Part shown: positions 8,683 to 17,327 of the stretch, one piece after another | Numbering within the stretch: the stretch's first letter is position 1 | Layout of the letters: each line of letters opens with the position of its first letter | Assembly (NCBI GenBank): GCA_937921485.1 | Contig: CAKZSV010000022.1 | Span: 1-57,610 of the forward strand | Direction: 5' to 3' | Length of the DNA: 57,610 bases | Source: an uncultured bacterium | GTDB taxonomy: Bacteria; Spirochaetota; UBA4802; JAGODF01 | Position numbers and translations under genes: made by a program | Notes under the pieces: model-generated | Database searches by the model: none | The model's input: only the letters and a program-made list of their open reading frames with translations | What the model was told of the DNA's origin: nothing

Positions 8683-10820
8683 AGCGCGAAGCGTTTATCG
8701 GCCAGTATCTCGATGAGCTCGGCGATAACATCAGGAATCTTGATGATGCTGTTATCGCGCTGAAACGCGATCCTGAAAATGAAGAAGAATTGAATAGGGC
8801 GCTAAGAATTCTTCATACCATAAAAGGCTCTTCCCGCATGCTTCAATTCGGCAATATGGAGAAACTGGCACACGGACTTGAGTCAGTTCTTAAAGGCGTC
8901 AGGGAGAAGCGCTATTCAATCGGGCAGAGCATCGTTCAGCTTGTTTTTGCAACATCAGGGAAGGCGCAGGAGGGAATGCGCCGCATTCGCGAAAGCGGTA
9001 GCGATGAGATGGATATATCCGCGCTTCTCGACTGCTATGCGAAGGCGTACGCGAACGAGCCGTTCACGCTGAAAGAGAGTGCAGAGGATCGGATTGAATC
9101 GAAACCGCCCCAAGAGAAAAAGTCGGCTCGCCCGGAAAAAAAAGAAGCTGCGCCGACTGATTATCAGTCGGTGAGAGTCAGCACCGAAAGAATTGACGAC
9201 ATTATCAAGCGCCTGGACAATCTCATCATCAATCAATTCCAGTTCAAAAAGCACTACGAGCAGATTCGAAACATCGAGGAAGGGCTTAAGGAATCGGCAG
9301 ACAAAAGCGGCATCGTGCCGATAAAAGAATTTCAAAAGTTGCGGAAATCGTTTGCGGAGCAGCTCGGAATCGTTGAACGGGATACGTTTGCGCTTCAGGA
9401 AATGATAATAGGTCTCCGGATGTTCCCCTTGAACATGATTTTAGGAGCCATTCCAAAGATGGTGGAAGAGATGGCGATGGCTATGGGGAAAAAGATCCGG
9501 CTGGAAATACGGGGCGGCGACATCAGGATCGACAAAGCGGTGCTTGAAGCCATCAACGACCCGATTGTGCATCTGGTGCGAAACGCGGTGGATCATGCGA
9601 TTGAAACGCCGGATGAGCGAAAAGCTGCGGGGAAAAGCGAGGAAGGCTTCATTGAAATCGCGTGCAGGGGTGAAAGCGGCAGCATTGCCCTCGCCATATC
9701 CGATGATGGCAGAGGAATCAACTATGCCATCATCAGGGATCGTGCTCTCGAGTTGTTTCCCTCAAGGAAGCATGAAATTTCAGAAATGCAGGATGAGGAA
9801 CTCGTTTCTTTTCTTTTCGTTTCCGGCTTCAGCACCTCAAAGCGCATCACCGAAATATCGGGCCGCGGCGTGGGACTTAATATCGTCAAATTTAACATTG
9901 AAAGAGTAAAAGGTAAAGTGAGCCTTGAAAGCGTTCCCGGTAAGGGCACGGTGTTCACGCTTCGACTGCCTCTGACTCTGGCAACAATCGAAGGATATTT
10001 CGTGAAATCGGAAAACCAAACATTTTTCGTGCCCGGTCATTTTATTCGGGAGGTGCTCTTGATACACCGGGAAGATATGCTGCGCGTGATGAACAGAGAC
10101 TCGATCAAGCTTCGGGACCGTATCATACCTCTTTTAAGTCTTCAGGTTCTCATTGGCAAGAGCGATACGTCCAGCCATCCCAGAACATTCGCGATGGTGG
10201 TGGAGTCGCTTGGCAGTGTGATTGCAATATCCATCGACTCCGTCATGGAGTACACGACGCTTATTTTCAAATCACTTCCGAAAAACCTTGCCGGGCTGAG
10301 CTGCATTCAGGGAATTGTTTTCGATGAAGATTATAATATCGTTTCAATTCTTCATGTGCCGGCGCTTGTTGAAAGAAGTAAACGCCTCACCGATATTGAC
10401 TTAAAGTCACGTCGTTCGGAGGCGCGAAAATCAGACTTCAGTATTCTTGTGATAGACGATTCCAAAAATTCGCGTGAAATTCAGAAATCAATTCTTGAAT
10501 CGGCGGGTTACACCGTCATGATGGCTGAAGACGGCATTGAGGGATTGGAACTGCTTCGAAATCGGCAATTTCATCTTGTGCTCACCGACCTTCCCATGCC
10601 GCGCATGGATGGCTACACGCTGATTGAGAACATGAAACGAGATCGTTCTCTAAAAGAAATTCCGGTAATTGTGGTGAGCGGGTATGATGATGCAGATTCA
10701 GCGAATCGCGCCTTGAACCTGGGTGCGGAAAAGTTTATTGTCAAATCGAGTTTTGACCGAATACATCTGATTGATGCCGTAGACAAATTGTTGGCAAGGC
10801 GTGGAGAGGGCAATGGCTGA
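8679..10820 (+). CDS. cheA: CheA histidine kinase with C-terminal receiver (hybrid)
   Basis: Central kinase of the chemosensory complex, 713 residues, start preceded by GAGGGTG. Domains in order: Hpt at about 1-105 with phospho-His H46 in ILHTIKGSSRML; a charged linker; a dimerisation helix pair near 165-270; an HATPase domain with LVRNAVDHAIETP, DDGRGI and GRGVGLNIVK; a CheW-like regulatory domain near 430-560; and a receiver near 585-713 with D637 in VLTDLPMPRMDG. No P2 (CheY/CheB-binding) domain is evident. A built-in receiver is typical of non-enteric chemosensory systems, where it can act as a phosphate sink or output. The next gene starts inside its last codons. Confidence 0.94.
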   Translation: MKREAFIGQYLDELGDNIRNLDDAVIALKRDPENEEELNRALRILHTIKGSSRMLQFGNMEKLAHGLESVLKGVREKRYSIGQSIVQLVFATSGKAQEGMRRIRESGSDEMDISALLDCYAKAYANEPFTLKESAEDRIESKPPQEKKSARPEKKEAAPTDYQSVRVSTERIDDIIKRLDNLIINQFQFKKHYEQIRNIEEGLKESADKSGIVPIKEFQKLRKSFAEQLGIVERDTFALQEMIIGLRMFPLNMILGAIPKMVEEMAMAMGKKIRLEIRGGDIRIDKAVLEAINDPIVHLVRNAVDHAIETPDERKAAGKSEEGFIEIACRGESGSIALAISDDGRGINYAIIRDRALELFPSRKHEISEMQDEELVSFLFVSGFSTSKRITEISGRGVGLNIVKFNIERVKGKVSLESVPGKGTVFTLRLPLTLATIEGYFVKSENQTFFVPGHFIREVLLIHREDMLRVMNRDSIKLRDRIIPLLSLQVLIGKSDTSSHPRTFAMVVESLGSVIAISIDSVMEYTTLIFKSLPKNLAGLSCIQGIVFDEDYNIVSILHVPALVERSKRLTDIDLKSRRSEARKSDFSILVIDDSKNSREIQKSILESAGYTVMMAEDGIEGLELLRNRQFHLVLTDLPMPRMDGYTLIENMKRDRSLKEIPVIVVSGYDDADSANRALNLGAEKFIVKSSFDRIHLIDAVDKLLARRGEGNG

Positions 10821-12669
10821 AGTGAAAAAAGTGCTCGTGGTGGAAGATTCCGATCTTGTGGCAGGCGTCCTTTCAAAGTATCTTGCCGAAGCGGGGTTTC
10901 AGGTTGTTCGCGCAGCCAATGGGCTTGACGGCATACTGGCCGCATATCGAGAAATTCCGGATGCTATTATCATGGATGTCGAGATGCCGCTACTTCAGGG
11001 ATATCAAGCCAGCCGTTTAATGAAAGCGCGAAGGGGAGTGCGCGATATTCCGATTATCATGCACACATCCCTCTCTGAAGACAGGGATCAGTTCTGGGCT
11101 AAAGCGTCCGGAGCGGACGCGTTCATCACAAAAGACTTCGACAACATGGAGCCTCTTGTGGCTACGGTGAAAGAGCTCGTAAAGCACCGCGCGGTTAATA
11201 TTGCTCTGATTCAGGAAGAAGCGCCAAAGATCAGCAAAGACAGCATTGTAGAAATGCTCGGTTCCGTGATTGATCAGCAGCTTTTTCAGGCGACAGTTCT
11301 GAATCTTCTTTCCGGCGCTGTCGCATGCGTTGAATCACTGGAAGAGACGGCCGAATTTATTCTCTCGCTTATCGATAAAGTCTGCGAGAACCATATTGCC
11401 GCACTGCTCCTTAAGTACAACAGGGAATGCCTCGCATATATCCGCCCAGGGTTGGAAATCGGTAAGAATACTTCCGAAGATTTCTTGAGAATCTGCATGG
11501 GTGATTTCTTCGAAGAATTCGATGATGTCAATAGAAACAGCATAACTGTATGTTATTTAAACGTGAAAGATAGATCTGATTTTGAAAAAATCAAACTTGA
11601 TGAGAGAAAGATAGCATCATATTTGAATGTAACACTCATGGGACACTGCGGCGCGGCGGGGACATTTCATGTCGGAAACTGCATCAACAATTATTTTTCC
11701 GATTATCTGAAGCAGAACATAACCGTGTTTGCGAAAGGATCCGCGGCGATTATTGAAAACGCGCTTCTGATGAAAAATATACGCGAGATGGAGCAGGGAA
11801 TACGCGGCGTTTTTTCGAAATTCGTCCCCGCGGAAATCATCGATGATATGGTAGGACGGCACGCCACTTCCGAGCTTCTTGCAGGAGAAAAGCGCAATGT
11901 GGCGGTGCTTTTCTCGGATATCCGTTCATTCACAGAAATTTCAGAACACAACAGGCCTGAAGATGTGGTGGGCTTTCTGAACAACTATTTTGAAATTATG
12001 ACTTCGGCAATCATACGGCAGGGAGGAACAGTCGATAAATACATTGGGGACGCGATTCTTGCGATTTTCGGGGCGCCGAAAAGTTATCCGAATAACGCCG
12101 AGCGCGCGGTGAATGCGGCGTTCGATATGCTGCGCAGTTTGTCGAATGTTGAAACAGGAGCGCTTGTGCTGCCGGAAGGCGGGCTTGACATGGGCATCGG
12201 CATTCACGAAGGCGACGTGATCGTTGGAAACATCGGATCAAAAGAGCGTTTCGATTACACGGTTATCGGCGATACGGTGAACCTTGCATCGCGGCTCGAA
12301 GGGCTCACAAAGCACTACAAAAGTCATATCATCGTCTCTGAAAGCGTGAAGGAAAAGCTTAAAGGAAAAATTCTTTTCCGGGAAATCGACCGGGTGCGCG
12401 TGAAGGGGAAAGAAATTCCCACCACGATCTATAAACTCGAAAATGTCCGAAAAGATATTTTTGACAAAGATACTGTGGAAAATTTTAATAAAGCAATGAG
12501 CATGTTCAAACTACAAAACTGGGAAACCGCGATTGAGTACTTCGGCAAAGTGCGTGAGAAGATCCCCGATGATTACATCTCCGAAATGTACATACAACGA
12601 TGTTGTGATTATATGAAAACACCACCCCCTGAAGGCTGGGACGGGACGCTGGATCTGCAGTTCAAATAA
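10813..12669 (+). CDS. Receiver-linked class III adenylate cyclase
   Basis: Predicted response regulator of 618 residues that makes cAMP. ATG 10813 has GGAGAGG upstream and overlaps the cheA stop by 8 bases. The N-terminal receiver has D55 in IIMDVEMPLLQG. A middle region to about 335 looks GAF-like. The C-terminal cyclase has both metal Asp residues (D369 in LFSDIRSFT, D413 in YIGDAILAIFG), the purine-selecting pair K409 and T483, and N490/R494 in VNLASRLE. A Lys/Thr pair is the class IIIb pattern and favours ATP over GTP. A short TPR-like tail follows. Being last in the chemotaxis operon, it is the likely output of CheA; phosphotransfer is inferred. Confidence 0.9.
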   Translation: MAEVKKVLVVEDSDLVAGVLSKYLAEAGFQVVRAANGLDGILAAYREIPDAIIMDVEMPLLQGYQASRLMKARRGVRDIPIIMHTSLSEDRDQFWAKASGADAFITKDFDNMEPLVATVKELVKHRAVNIALIQEEAPKISKDSIVEMLGSVIDQQLFQATVLNLLSGAVACVESLEETAEFILSLIDKVCENHIAALLLKYNRECLAYIRPGLEIGKNTSEDFLRICMGDFFEEFDDVNRNSITVCYLNVKDRSDFEKIKLDERKIASYLNVTLMGHCGAAGTFHVGNCINNYFSDYLKQNITVFAKGSAAIIENALLMKNIREMEQGIRGVFSKFVPAEIIDDMVGRHATSELLAGEKRNVAVLFSDIRSFTEISEHNRPEDVVGFLNNYFEIMTSAIIRQGGTVDKYIGDAILAIFGAPKSYPNNAERAVNAAFDMLRSLSNVETGALVLPEGGLDMGIGIHEGDVIVGNIGSKERFDYTVIGDTVNLASRLEGLTKHYKSHIIVSESVKEKLKGKILFREIDRVRVKGKEIPTTIYKLENVRKDIFDKDTVENFNKAMSMFKLQNWETAIEYFGKVREKIPDDYISEMYIQRCCDYMKTPPPEGWDGTLDLQFK

Positions 12670-12701
12670 AACCAAAATGCCGCGTAAAAACCGAAAAATA
12701 C

Positions 12702-12745
12702 TTGACGATTTAATATAACGCTGTTATATTAACAGTGTTATATTA
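12702..12745 (+). promoter_or_regulatory. Promoter with embedded operator upstream of the TetR/glycyl radical operon
   Basis: TTGACG at 12702-12707 and TATATT at 12725-12730 are 17 bases apart. Three 9-base half-sites overlap the spacer and -10: TAATATAAC at 12711-12719, its exact inverse GTTATATTA at 12723-12731 (3-base gap), and a second GTTATATTA at 12737-12745. Such symmetry over a -10 is typical of a TetR-family autorepressor site. Confidence 0.7.
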
Positions 12746-12759
12746 TTAAGGATGCAATC

Positions 12760-13392
12760 ATGCCAAGAATTGCCCGTTCGCAAGAAGAGATCATCGCATT
12801 TAAAGAAGACATTTTGGATGCTGCGCTTCAGATTATCATCACAGAGGGATTCGAGAAGCTCAGCATGCGAAAAATTGCCTCTAAGTTCGGCCTCACCGCC
12901 ACGGCGCTGTACAGCTACTATCAGAACAAGGAGGAGCTCTATTTTTATATTCGGATACGGGGTTTTGAACTTTTGTATGAGCGCTTCAAAAAAGCGCTCA
13001 CCAGTTCAAAAAAACCATACGAAAAAATACGCGCTTGCATAATGGAATATCTTAGATTTGGAAAAGAATATCCTGATTATTACGAGGTGATGTTCGTTTC
13101 AAGAAGCGTTCCGAAGTTTCTGGATTGCCTCGGCACACCTCTTGAAAAGGTTGCGCGAAGGGAAAAAGAAACCGCGCTTCGTCCATTTCTGCTCATCGCC
13201 AAAGAAATGGTGGCGTATGCGAAAGTCGATATCCGAAAAGCCCGTTATTTAACCATCCGGCTCTGGACTGAACTCAACGGTATCGTAAGCCTTTATAATA
13301 GCAGGCTTTTGCGTGAAGTGGAGGAGGACACGGAAAAATTGATTGAGCGGCTGAGCAGCGACATTGCCGGCCGCCTGAAAAAATACATCTGA
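12760..13392 (+). CDS. TetR/AcrR family transcriptional regulator
   Basis: DNA-binding regulator of 210 residues, start at ATG 12760 with AAGGA 7 bases upstream. The N-terminal helix-turn-helix is clear: ILDAALQIIITEGFEKLSMRKIASKFGLTATALYSYYQNKEELYF pattern at about 15-60. The remaining helices form the ligand/dimer domain and are not diagnostic. The palindromic half-sites on its own promoter suggest autoregulation. It lies 13 bases ahead of the glycyl radical enzyme and probably controls the whole operon in response to its substrate; the ligand is unknown. Confidence 0.92.
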   Translation: MPRIARSQEEIIAFKEDILDAALQIIITEGFEKLSMRKIASKFGLTATALYSYYQNKEELYFYIRIRGFELLYERFKKALTSSKKPYEKIRACIMEYLRFGKEYPDYYEVMFVSRSVPKFLDCLGTPLEKVARREKETALRPFLLIAKEMVAYAKVDIRKARYLTIRLWTELNGIVSLYNSRLLREVEEDTEKLIERLSSDIAGRLKKYI

Positions 13393-13405
13393 CGGAGGTA
13401 TTAAT

Positions 13406-16396
13406 ATGTTGCTCAATGTCATGTTCGGAAAATCATCAGTCAGCGCGTTAACATCGCTCATGATTCAATCCTTTTTGCGCTATTTTGCTGCAAACATGAA
13501 TATGCGCTCTTCTCTGAATCGCTATTTGAAACACAAAGATGGCTGGTTTAACTTTTCAATCGGCCTTAAAACCGAAGATAGTTCCGTTGCATGTGGTATC
13601 GATTTCAAGGATGGCCATGTACTCGTGCTCAGGACTCTGCCGGCAGACGCAAGAGCAATTGCCGTTTTCAGAAATGATGCCGCAGCCCGAAGGCTACTCA
13701 CCGGAAATTCCACCGATCAGATTTTCATGATGCTGAAAAGCGATATGCGCATTGAAGGAAGTCCCATGTATCTCAATCTCTTTTCATTCTTTCTTTCGCT
13801 TGTTTTTAAAAGCGTGCAGATTGGCGGCATGAAAAAGGAAAGGAAAAAGAATGAAAAGGAAGCACAAAAAATTGCACCGAAAATAAACAAAGTTCCTGAT
13901 GCGATCGCACGGCGTAACCACAAAAGCCTTGCGTGCGACCGGATTGATCCGGGCGTGCGCTATCTCGATGAACCATATCTTTCGGAATATTCAATCGAAG
14001 ATTTCCCCCGCCTGCAAAAATTTCTGCATGATCATCTCAATGAAAAGCCGGAAATATGTCCCGAACTTGCGTATCTTCTGACGCAATGGCATCGGGAGCA
14101 CGGATTTGAGACCGATGCGAAAGGAAACAAATGGGTGCCGGTGCTCAGAAAAGCCCGCGCGTATACATATGTGATGGAAAACAAAAAGCCAATTATTGCC
14201 GAAGATTGTCTTATCGCCGGCACAACGACGAGCAAAAAAATCGGTTGTCCGGTATATCCCGATGGAAGCGGCGGATTAATATGGAATGAGCTTTTAACCA
14301 TCTCTCAAAGGTCGCATAATCCTTTCAATATTTCCGAAGATACGCGCGATATCCTTCACTTCGATGTGTTTCCTTACTGGATGCACCGTAATTTCAGAGA
14401 ATATGTTCGCAATAAATATCACAATCCTCTTTCGCAAATATTGGATGAACGATATGCGCTGTATTTCAACTGGAAGCAGGCCACGATATCGCACACAATA
14501 CCGGATTTTCCGAAAATCTTGAAAGTGGGCACCTGTGGCATAATTAAAGAAATAAAGAACGAATTGAGAACGAAGTGCAATGAAGAAAAGAAAGCAACGC
14601 TGCATGCAATGATTCTTTGTCTGCGGGGACTTGAGGTGTACGCAGAACATTTATCGAGGCAGGCATTGCATGATGCGGGGCGAACCAGCGATTCGGTGAG
14701 AAAACAGGAGCTTGTGCACCTCTCGCGAGTGTGCGCGCGTGTTCCAAAATATGGTGCGCGCACTCTCGATGAAGCCGTCAATTCTGTCTGGATAACATGG
14801 GTGGCGCTTCACATGGAAAGCATGAACGCAGGTCTTTCGCTTGGGCGGCTCGATCAGTGGTTACAGCCGTATTTTATTGCAGATGTAAAGAAAATAAAAT
14901 CAAAGGAAGATAAGGAAACATATATAAAACATGCGATTGAACTAATAGGTCATTTCTTCATGCGCTGCACGGATCATTTTCCGCTCACGCCGGATCTGGC
15001 GAACTTTTATTTTGGCGGAAGCTCTTCCGATCAGGCAATTACTCTTGGAGGGGTAACGCCTGAAGGGAACGATGCCGTATGCGATATGACCTATATTTTT
15101 CTTAAAGTGACTGAAATGCTTTCCATCCGCGATCCGAACGTGAACGCACGCTATATGCCCGGCGTCAACAGCGATGCCTATCTCAGGCGGCTTTGCGAGG
15201 TAAATCTTGTAACCGCGGCAACGCCTTCCATGCACAATGATGCAGCGATGATACAATCGCTTTCAAAATTGAAGTATGATATCCGGGATATTCGCAACTG
15301 GGCGGCAACAGGATGTGTGGAGCCCACACTTTGCGGAAAACATTTCGGTCACACAAATATGCAGATGATGAATATGGTGGCAGCATTGGAAATGGCATTG
15401 AACAATGGATATCATCCTGTGACACGGCTTGCGATTGGTCCGAAGACCGGATATCCTTCGAAAGGGCATTTTAAGGATTTTGAAAGCTTTTTTAATGCTT
15501 TTACCAGGCAGTTCGCATATCTGATTGATACTTCCATAGAATATAATAATCTGCTGGCAGAAGCTCACCAATACCTCAGACCCACCCCCCTTCTCTCAGC
15601 GCTCATTGATGGAGGCATCAAAAAAGGACTCGACGTGACGAAAGGTGGGGCGAAGTACAACAGTTCTGGAACAGCTATCATAGGTCTTGCTGATGTAACA
15701 GATTCAATGATGGTCATTAAAAAGCTTGTTTTCGAAGAAAAGAAATTTACATTTCCTGAATTAATTGCGGCACTACAAACGAATTTCGAGAAAAATCCTG
15801 AGATTCTGGCGATGGCGCGAAAACGAGTACCGCTGTTTGGTTCTGGAAGCGATGAAGCAGTAGCTCTGGCCAACCGCATTGCGAAGTGGGCACATGAGTA
15901 TTATGCAAAAATGCCACACTATCGCGGTGGAAAATACACGACGGGATTCTGGTCCATGTCGAATCATGTGGCATTCGGCACGCTTACGGGAGCTCTTCCA
16001 TCGGGACGACAGGCAGGAAAGCCCTTTACGCCGGGGCTCACCCCCCAGCCTTTCGCGTCGAAAAGCCTTCTTGATAATATTCGCGATGTGGCGCGCCTGA
16101 AGCCGGAAAACATGAACAATAATATTGCTTTCAATGTGAAAGTAGTTCCTTCGGCGCATCAGACGCGCGAAAAAACCGTTGAGGAAATGTTCTCATACGT
16201 GAAGACATATTTCGAACTTGGCGGCATGCAGATGCAGATGAATGTCGTCACTTCCGATATGCTGCGCGACGCAATGGCACATCCCGAAAACTACCGCAAT
16301 CTCATCGTGCGCATTTCCGGCTACAATGCGTATTTTGTGACACTGAATCGCGATATGCAGCTTGAACTCATTGAACGTGCAGAATATGGCATATGA
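13406..16396 (+). CDS. Glycyl radical enzyme with N-terminal SCP2-like lipid-binding domain
   Basis: Protein of 996 residues; ATG 13406 follows GGAGG. Residues from about 185 to the end are a glycyl radical enzyme: active-site C637 in TGCVEP, E639 two residues on, and glycyl radical G972 in VRISGYNAYF, 24 residues from the C-terminus. The GCVEP form is that of eliminases (glycerol/diol dehydratase, choline lyase) rather than pyruvate formate-lyase. Residues of roughly 35-145 read like an SCP2 sterol-carrier domain (WFNFSIGLKTED, GIDFKDGHVLVLR, RRLLTGNSTDQIFMMLKSDMRIEG order), followed by a Lys/Glu-rich linker. Typical family members have about 760-850 residues, so the extra N-terminus is real added sequence. 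I infer a hydrophobic or lipid-like substrate. Requires the next gene for activation; oxygen-sensitive by family. Confidence 0.9.
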   Translation: MLLNVMFGKSSVSALTSLMIQSFLRYFAANMNMRSSLNRYLKHKDGWFNFSIGLKTEDSSVACGIDFKDGHVLVLRTLPADARAIAVFRNDAAARRLLTGNSTDQIFMMLKSDMRIEGSPMYLNLFSFFLSLVFKSVQIGGMKKERKKNEKEAQKIAPKINKVPDAIARRNHKSLACDRIDPGVRYLDEPYLSEYSIEDFPRLQKFLHDHLNEKPEICPELAYLLTQWHREHGFETDAKGNKWVPVLRKARAYTYVMENKKPIIAEDCLIAGTTTSKKIGCPVYPDGSGGLIWNELLTISQRSHNPFNISEDTRDILHFDVFPYWMHRNFREYVRNKYHNPLSQILDERYALYFNWKQATISHTIPDFPKILKVGTCGIIKEIKNELRTKCNEEKKATLHAMILCLRGLEVYAEHLSRQALHDAGRTSDSVRKQELVHLSRVCARVPKYGARTLDEAVNSVWITWVALHMESMNAGLSLGRLDQWLQPYFIADVKKIKSKEDKETYIKHAIELIGHFFMRCTDHFPLTPDLANFYFGGSSSDQAITLGGVTPEGNDAVCDMTYIFLKVTEMLSIRDPNVNARYMPGVNSDAYLRRLCEVNLVTAATPSMHNDAAMIQSLSKLKYDIRDIRNWAATGCVEPTLCGKHFGHTNMQMMNMVAALEMALNNGYHPVTRLAIGPKTGYPSKGHFKDFESFFNAFTRQFAYLIDTSIEYNNLLAEAHQYLRPTPLLSALIDGGIKKGLDVTKGGAKYNSSGTAIIGLADVTDSMMVIKKLVFEEKKFTFPELIAALQTNFEKNPEILAMARKRVPLFGSGSDEAVALANRIAKWAHEYYAKMPHYRGGKYTTGFWSMSNHVAFGTLTGALPSGRQAGKPFTPGLTPQPFASKSLLDNIRDVARLKPENMNNNIAFNVKVVPSAHQTREKTVEEMFSYVKTYFELGGMQMQMNVVTSDMLRDAMAHPENYRNLIVRISGYNAYFVTLNRDMQLELIERAEYGI

Positions 16397-17304
16397 AAAT
16401 TCCTTTGATACTCGATATTCGCGGCAATTCGCTCGATGACGGACCCGGCATCCGCACGGTTGTTTTTTTCAAGGGATGCCCGCTTTCGTGCAGCTGGTGC
16501 CATAATCCCGAAAGCAAAAAAACAACTGCGGAGCTTTCCTTCGATGAAAGCGAATGCGCGGGCTGTGATGCCTGCATTGGTATGTGTGAAAAGAAAGCGC
16601 TTTCCCGAAAAATTATCGGTTTTGTTGATCGGAAGAAATGTTCACTCTGTTTTCGCTGCACGGAAGTCTGCCCTTCCGGCGCGCTCTCGCGTATGGGCCG
16701 GGAAGTGCCAGTGGAAGAAATAATGGCAACAATCTTCCGGGATATGCCATTTTACCGAAATTCAGGGGGAGGTGTCACGCTCTCCGGTGGCGAGCCGACG
16801 CTTTTTATGGATTTTGCATCACAGATTTTGCAGCAATGTAAAAAGAAAAAAATTCATACACTTATCGAAACATGCGGGCATTTCGAATGGGGCCAATTCG
16901 AAAAAAAGATTCTTCCATGGATTGATATGGTGTATTATGATATAAAAATTATGGATTCAGCCTTGCATAAACGATATTGCGGTTTGAGTAATGAGAAGAT
17001 CTTGAATAATTTTGAGAATCTGGCGGCGCTTTCATTAAAGAGAAAAATTAATCTTCTTGCCAGAACGCCGCTTGTGCCGGATATCACCGATACGCCTGAA
17101 AATTTACAAGCCATTGCGCGCTACCTTTCAGCGCTTGGAATTTCATCGGCTTCACTTTTGCCTTACAATCCGATGTGGAAGAAAAAAATTATGAAATTTG
17201 GAATAAATGATGAAATAAACGCTCCAGATAATGAAAGCTGGATGGAAACAATTCATATTGATAAATGTAAATCTATTTTTGCTCAATATGGCATTTCGGT
17301 GTGA
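16393..17304 (+). CDS. Glycyl radical enzyme activating enzyme (radical SAM)
   Basis: Radical-SAM activase of 303 residues that would install the glycyl radical on the upstream enzyme. The SAM-cluster cysteines are C29, C33 and C36 in GCPLSCSWCHNPES. An inserted ferredoxin-like region carries two more cluster motifs: C55/C58/C61/C65 and C83/C86/C89/C93. Further activase motifs are GGGVTLSGGEP and DIKIMD. Two extra clusters are usual for activases of dehydratase-type glycyl radical enzymes. The start overlaps the enzyme's stop (ATGA), showing tight coupling. Confidence 0.95.
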   Translation: MKIPLILDIRGNSLDDGPGIRTVVFFKGCPLSCSWCHNPESKKTTAELSFDESECAGCDACIGMCEKKALSRKIIGFVDRKKCSLCFRCTEVCPSGALSRMGREVPVEEIMATIFRDMPFYRNSGGGVTLSGGEPTLFMDFASQILQQCKKKKIHTLIETCGHFEWGQFEKKILPWIDMVYYDIKIMDSALHKRYCGLSNEKILNNFENLAALSLKRKINLLARTPLVPDITDTPENLQAIARYLSALGISSASLLPYNPMWKKKIMKFGINDEINAPDNESWMETIHIDKCKSIFAQYGISV

Positions 17305-17327
17305 TGATAAAAAAGGATAATAGCAAT

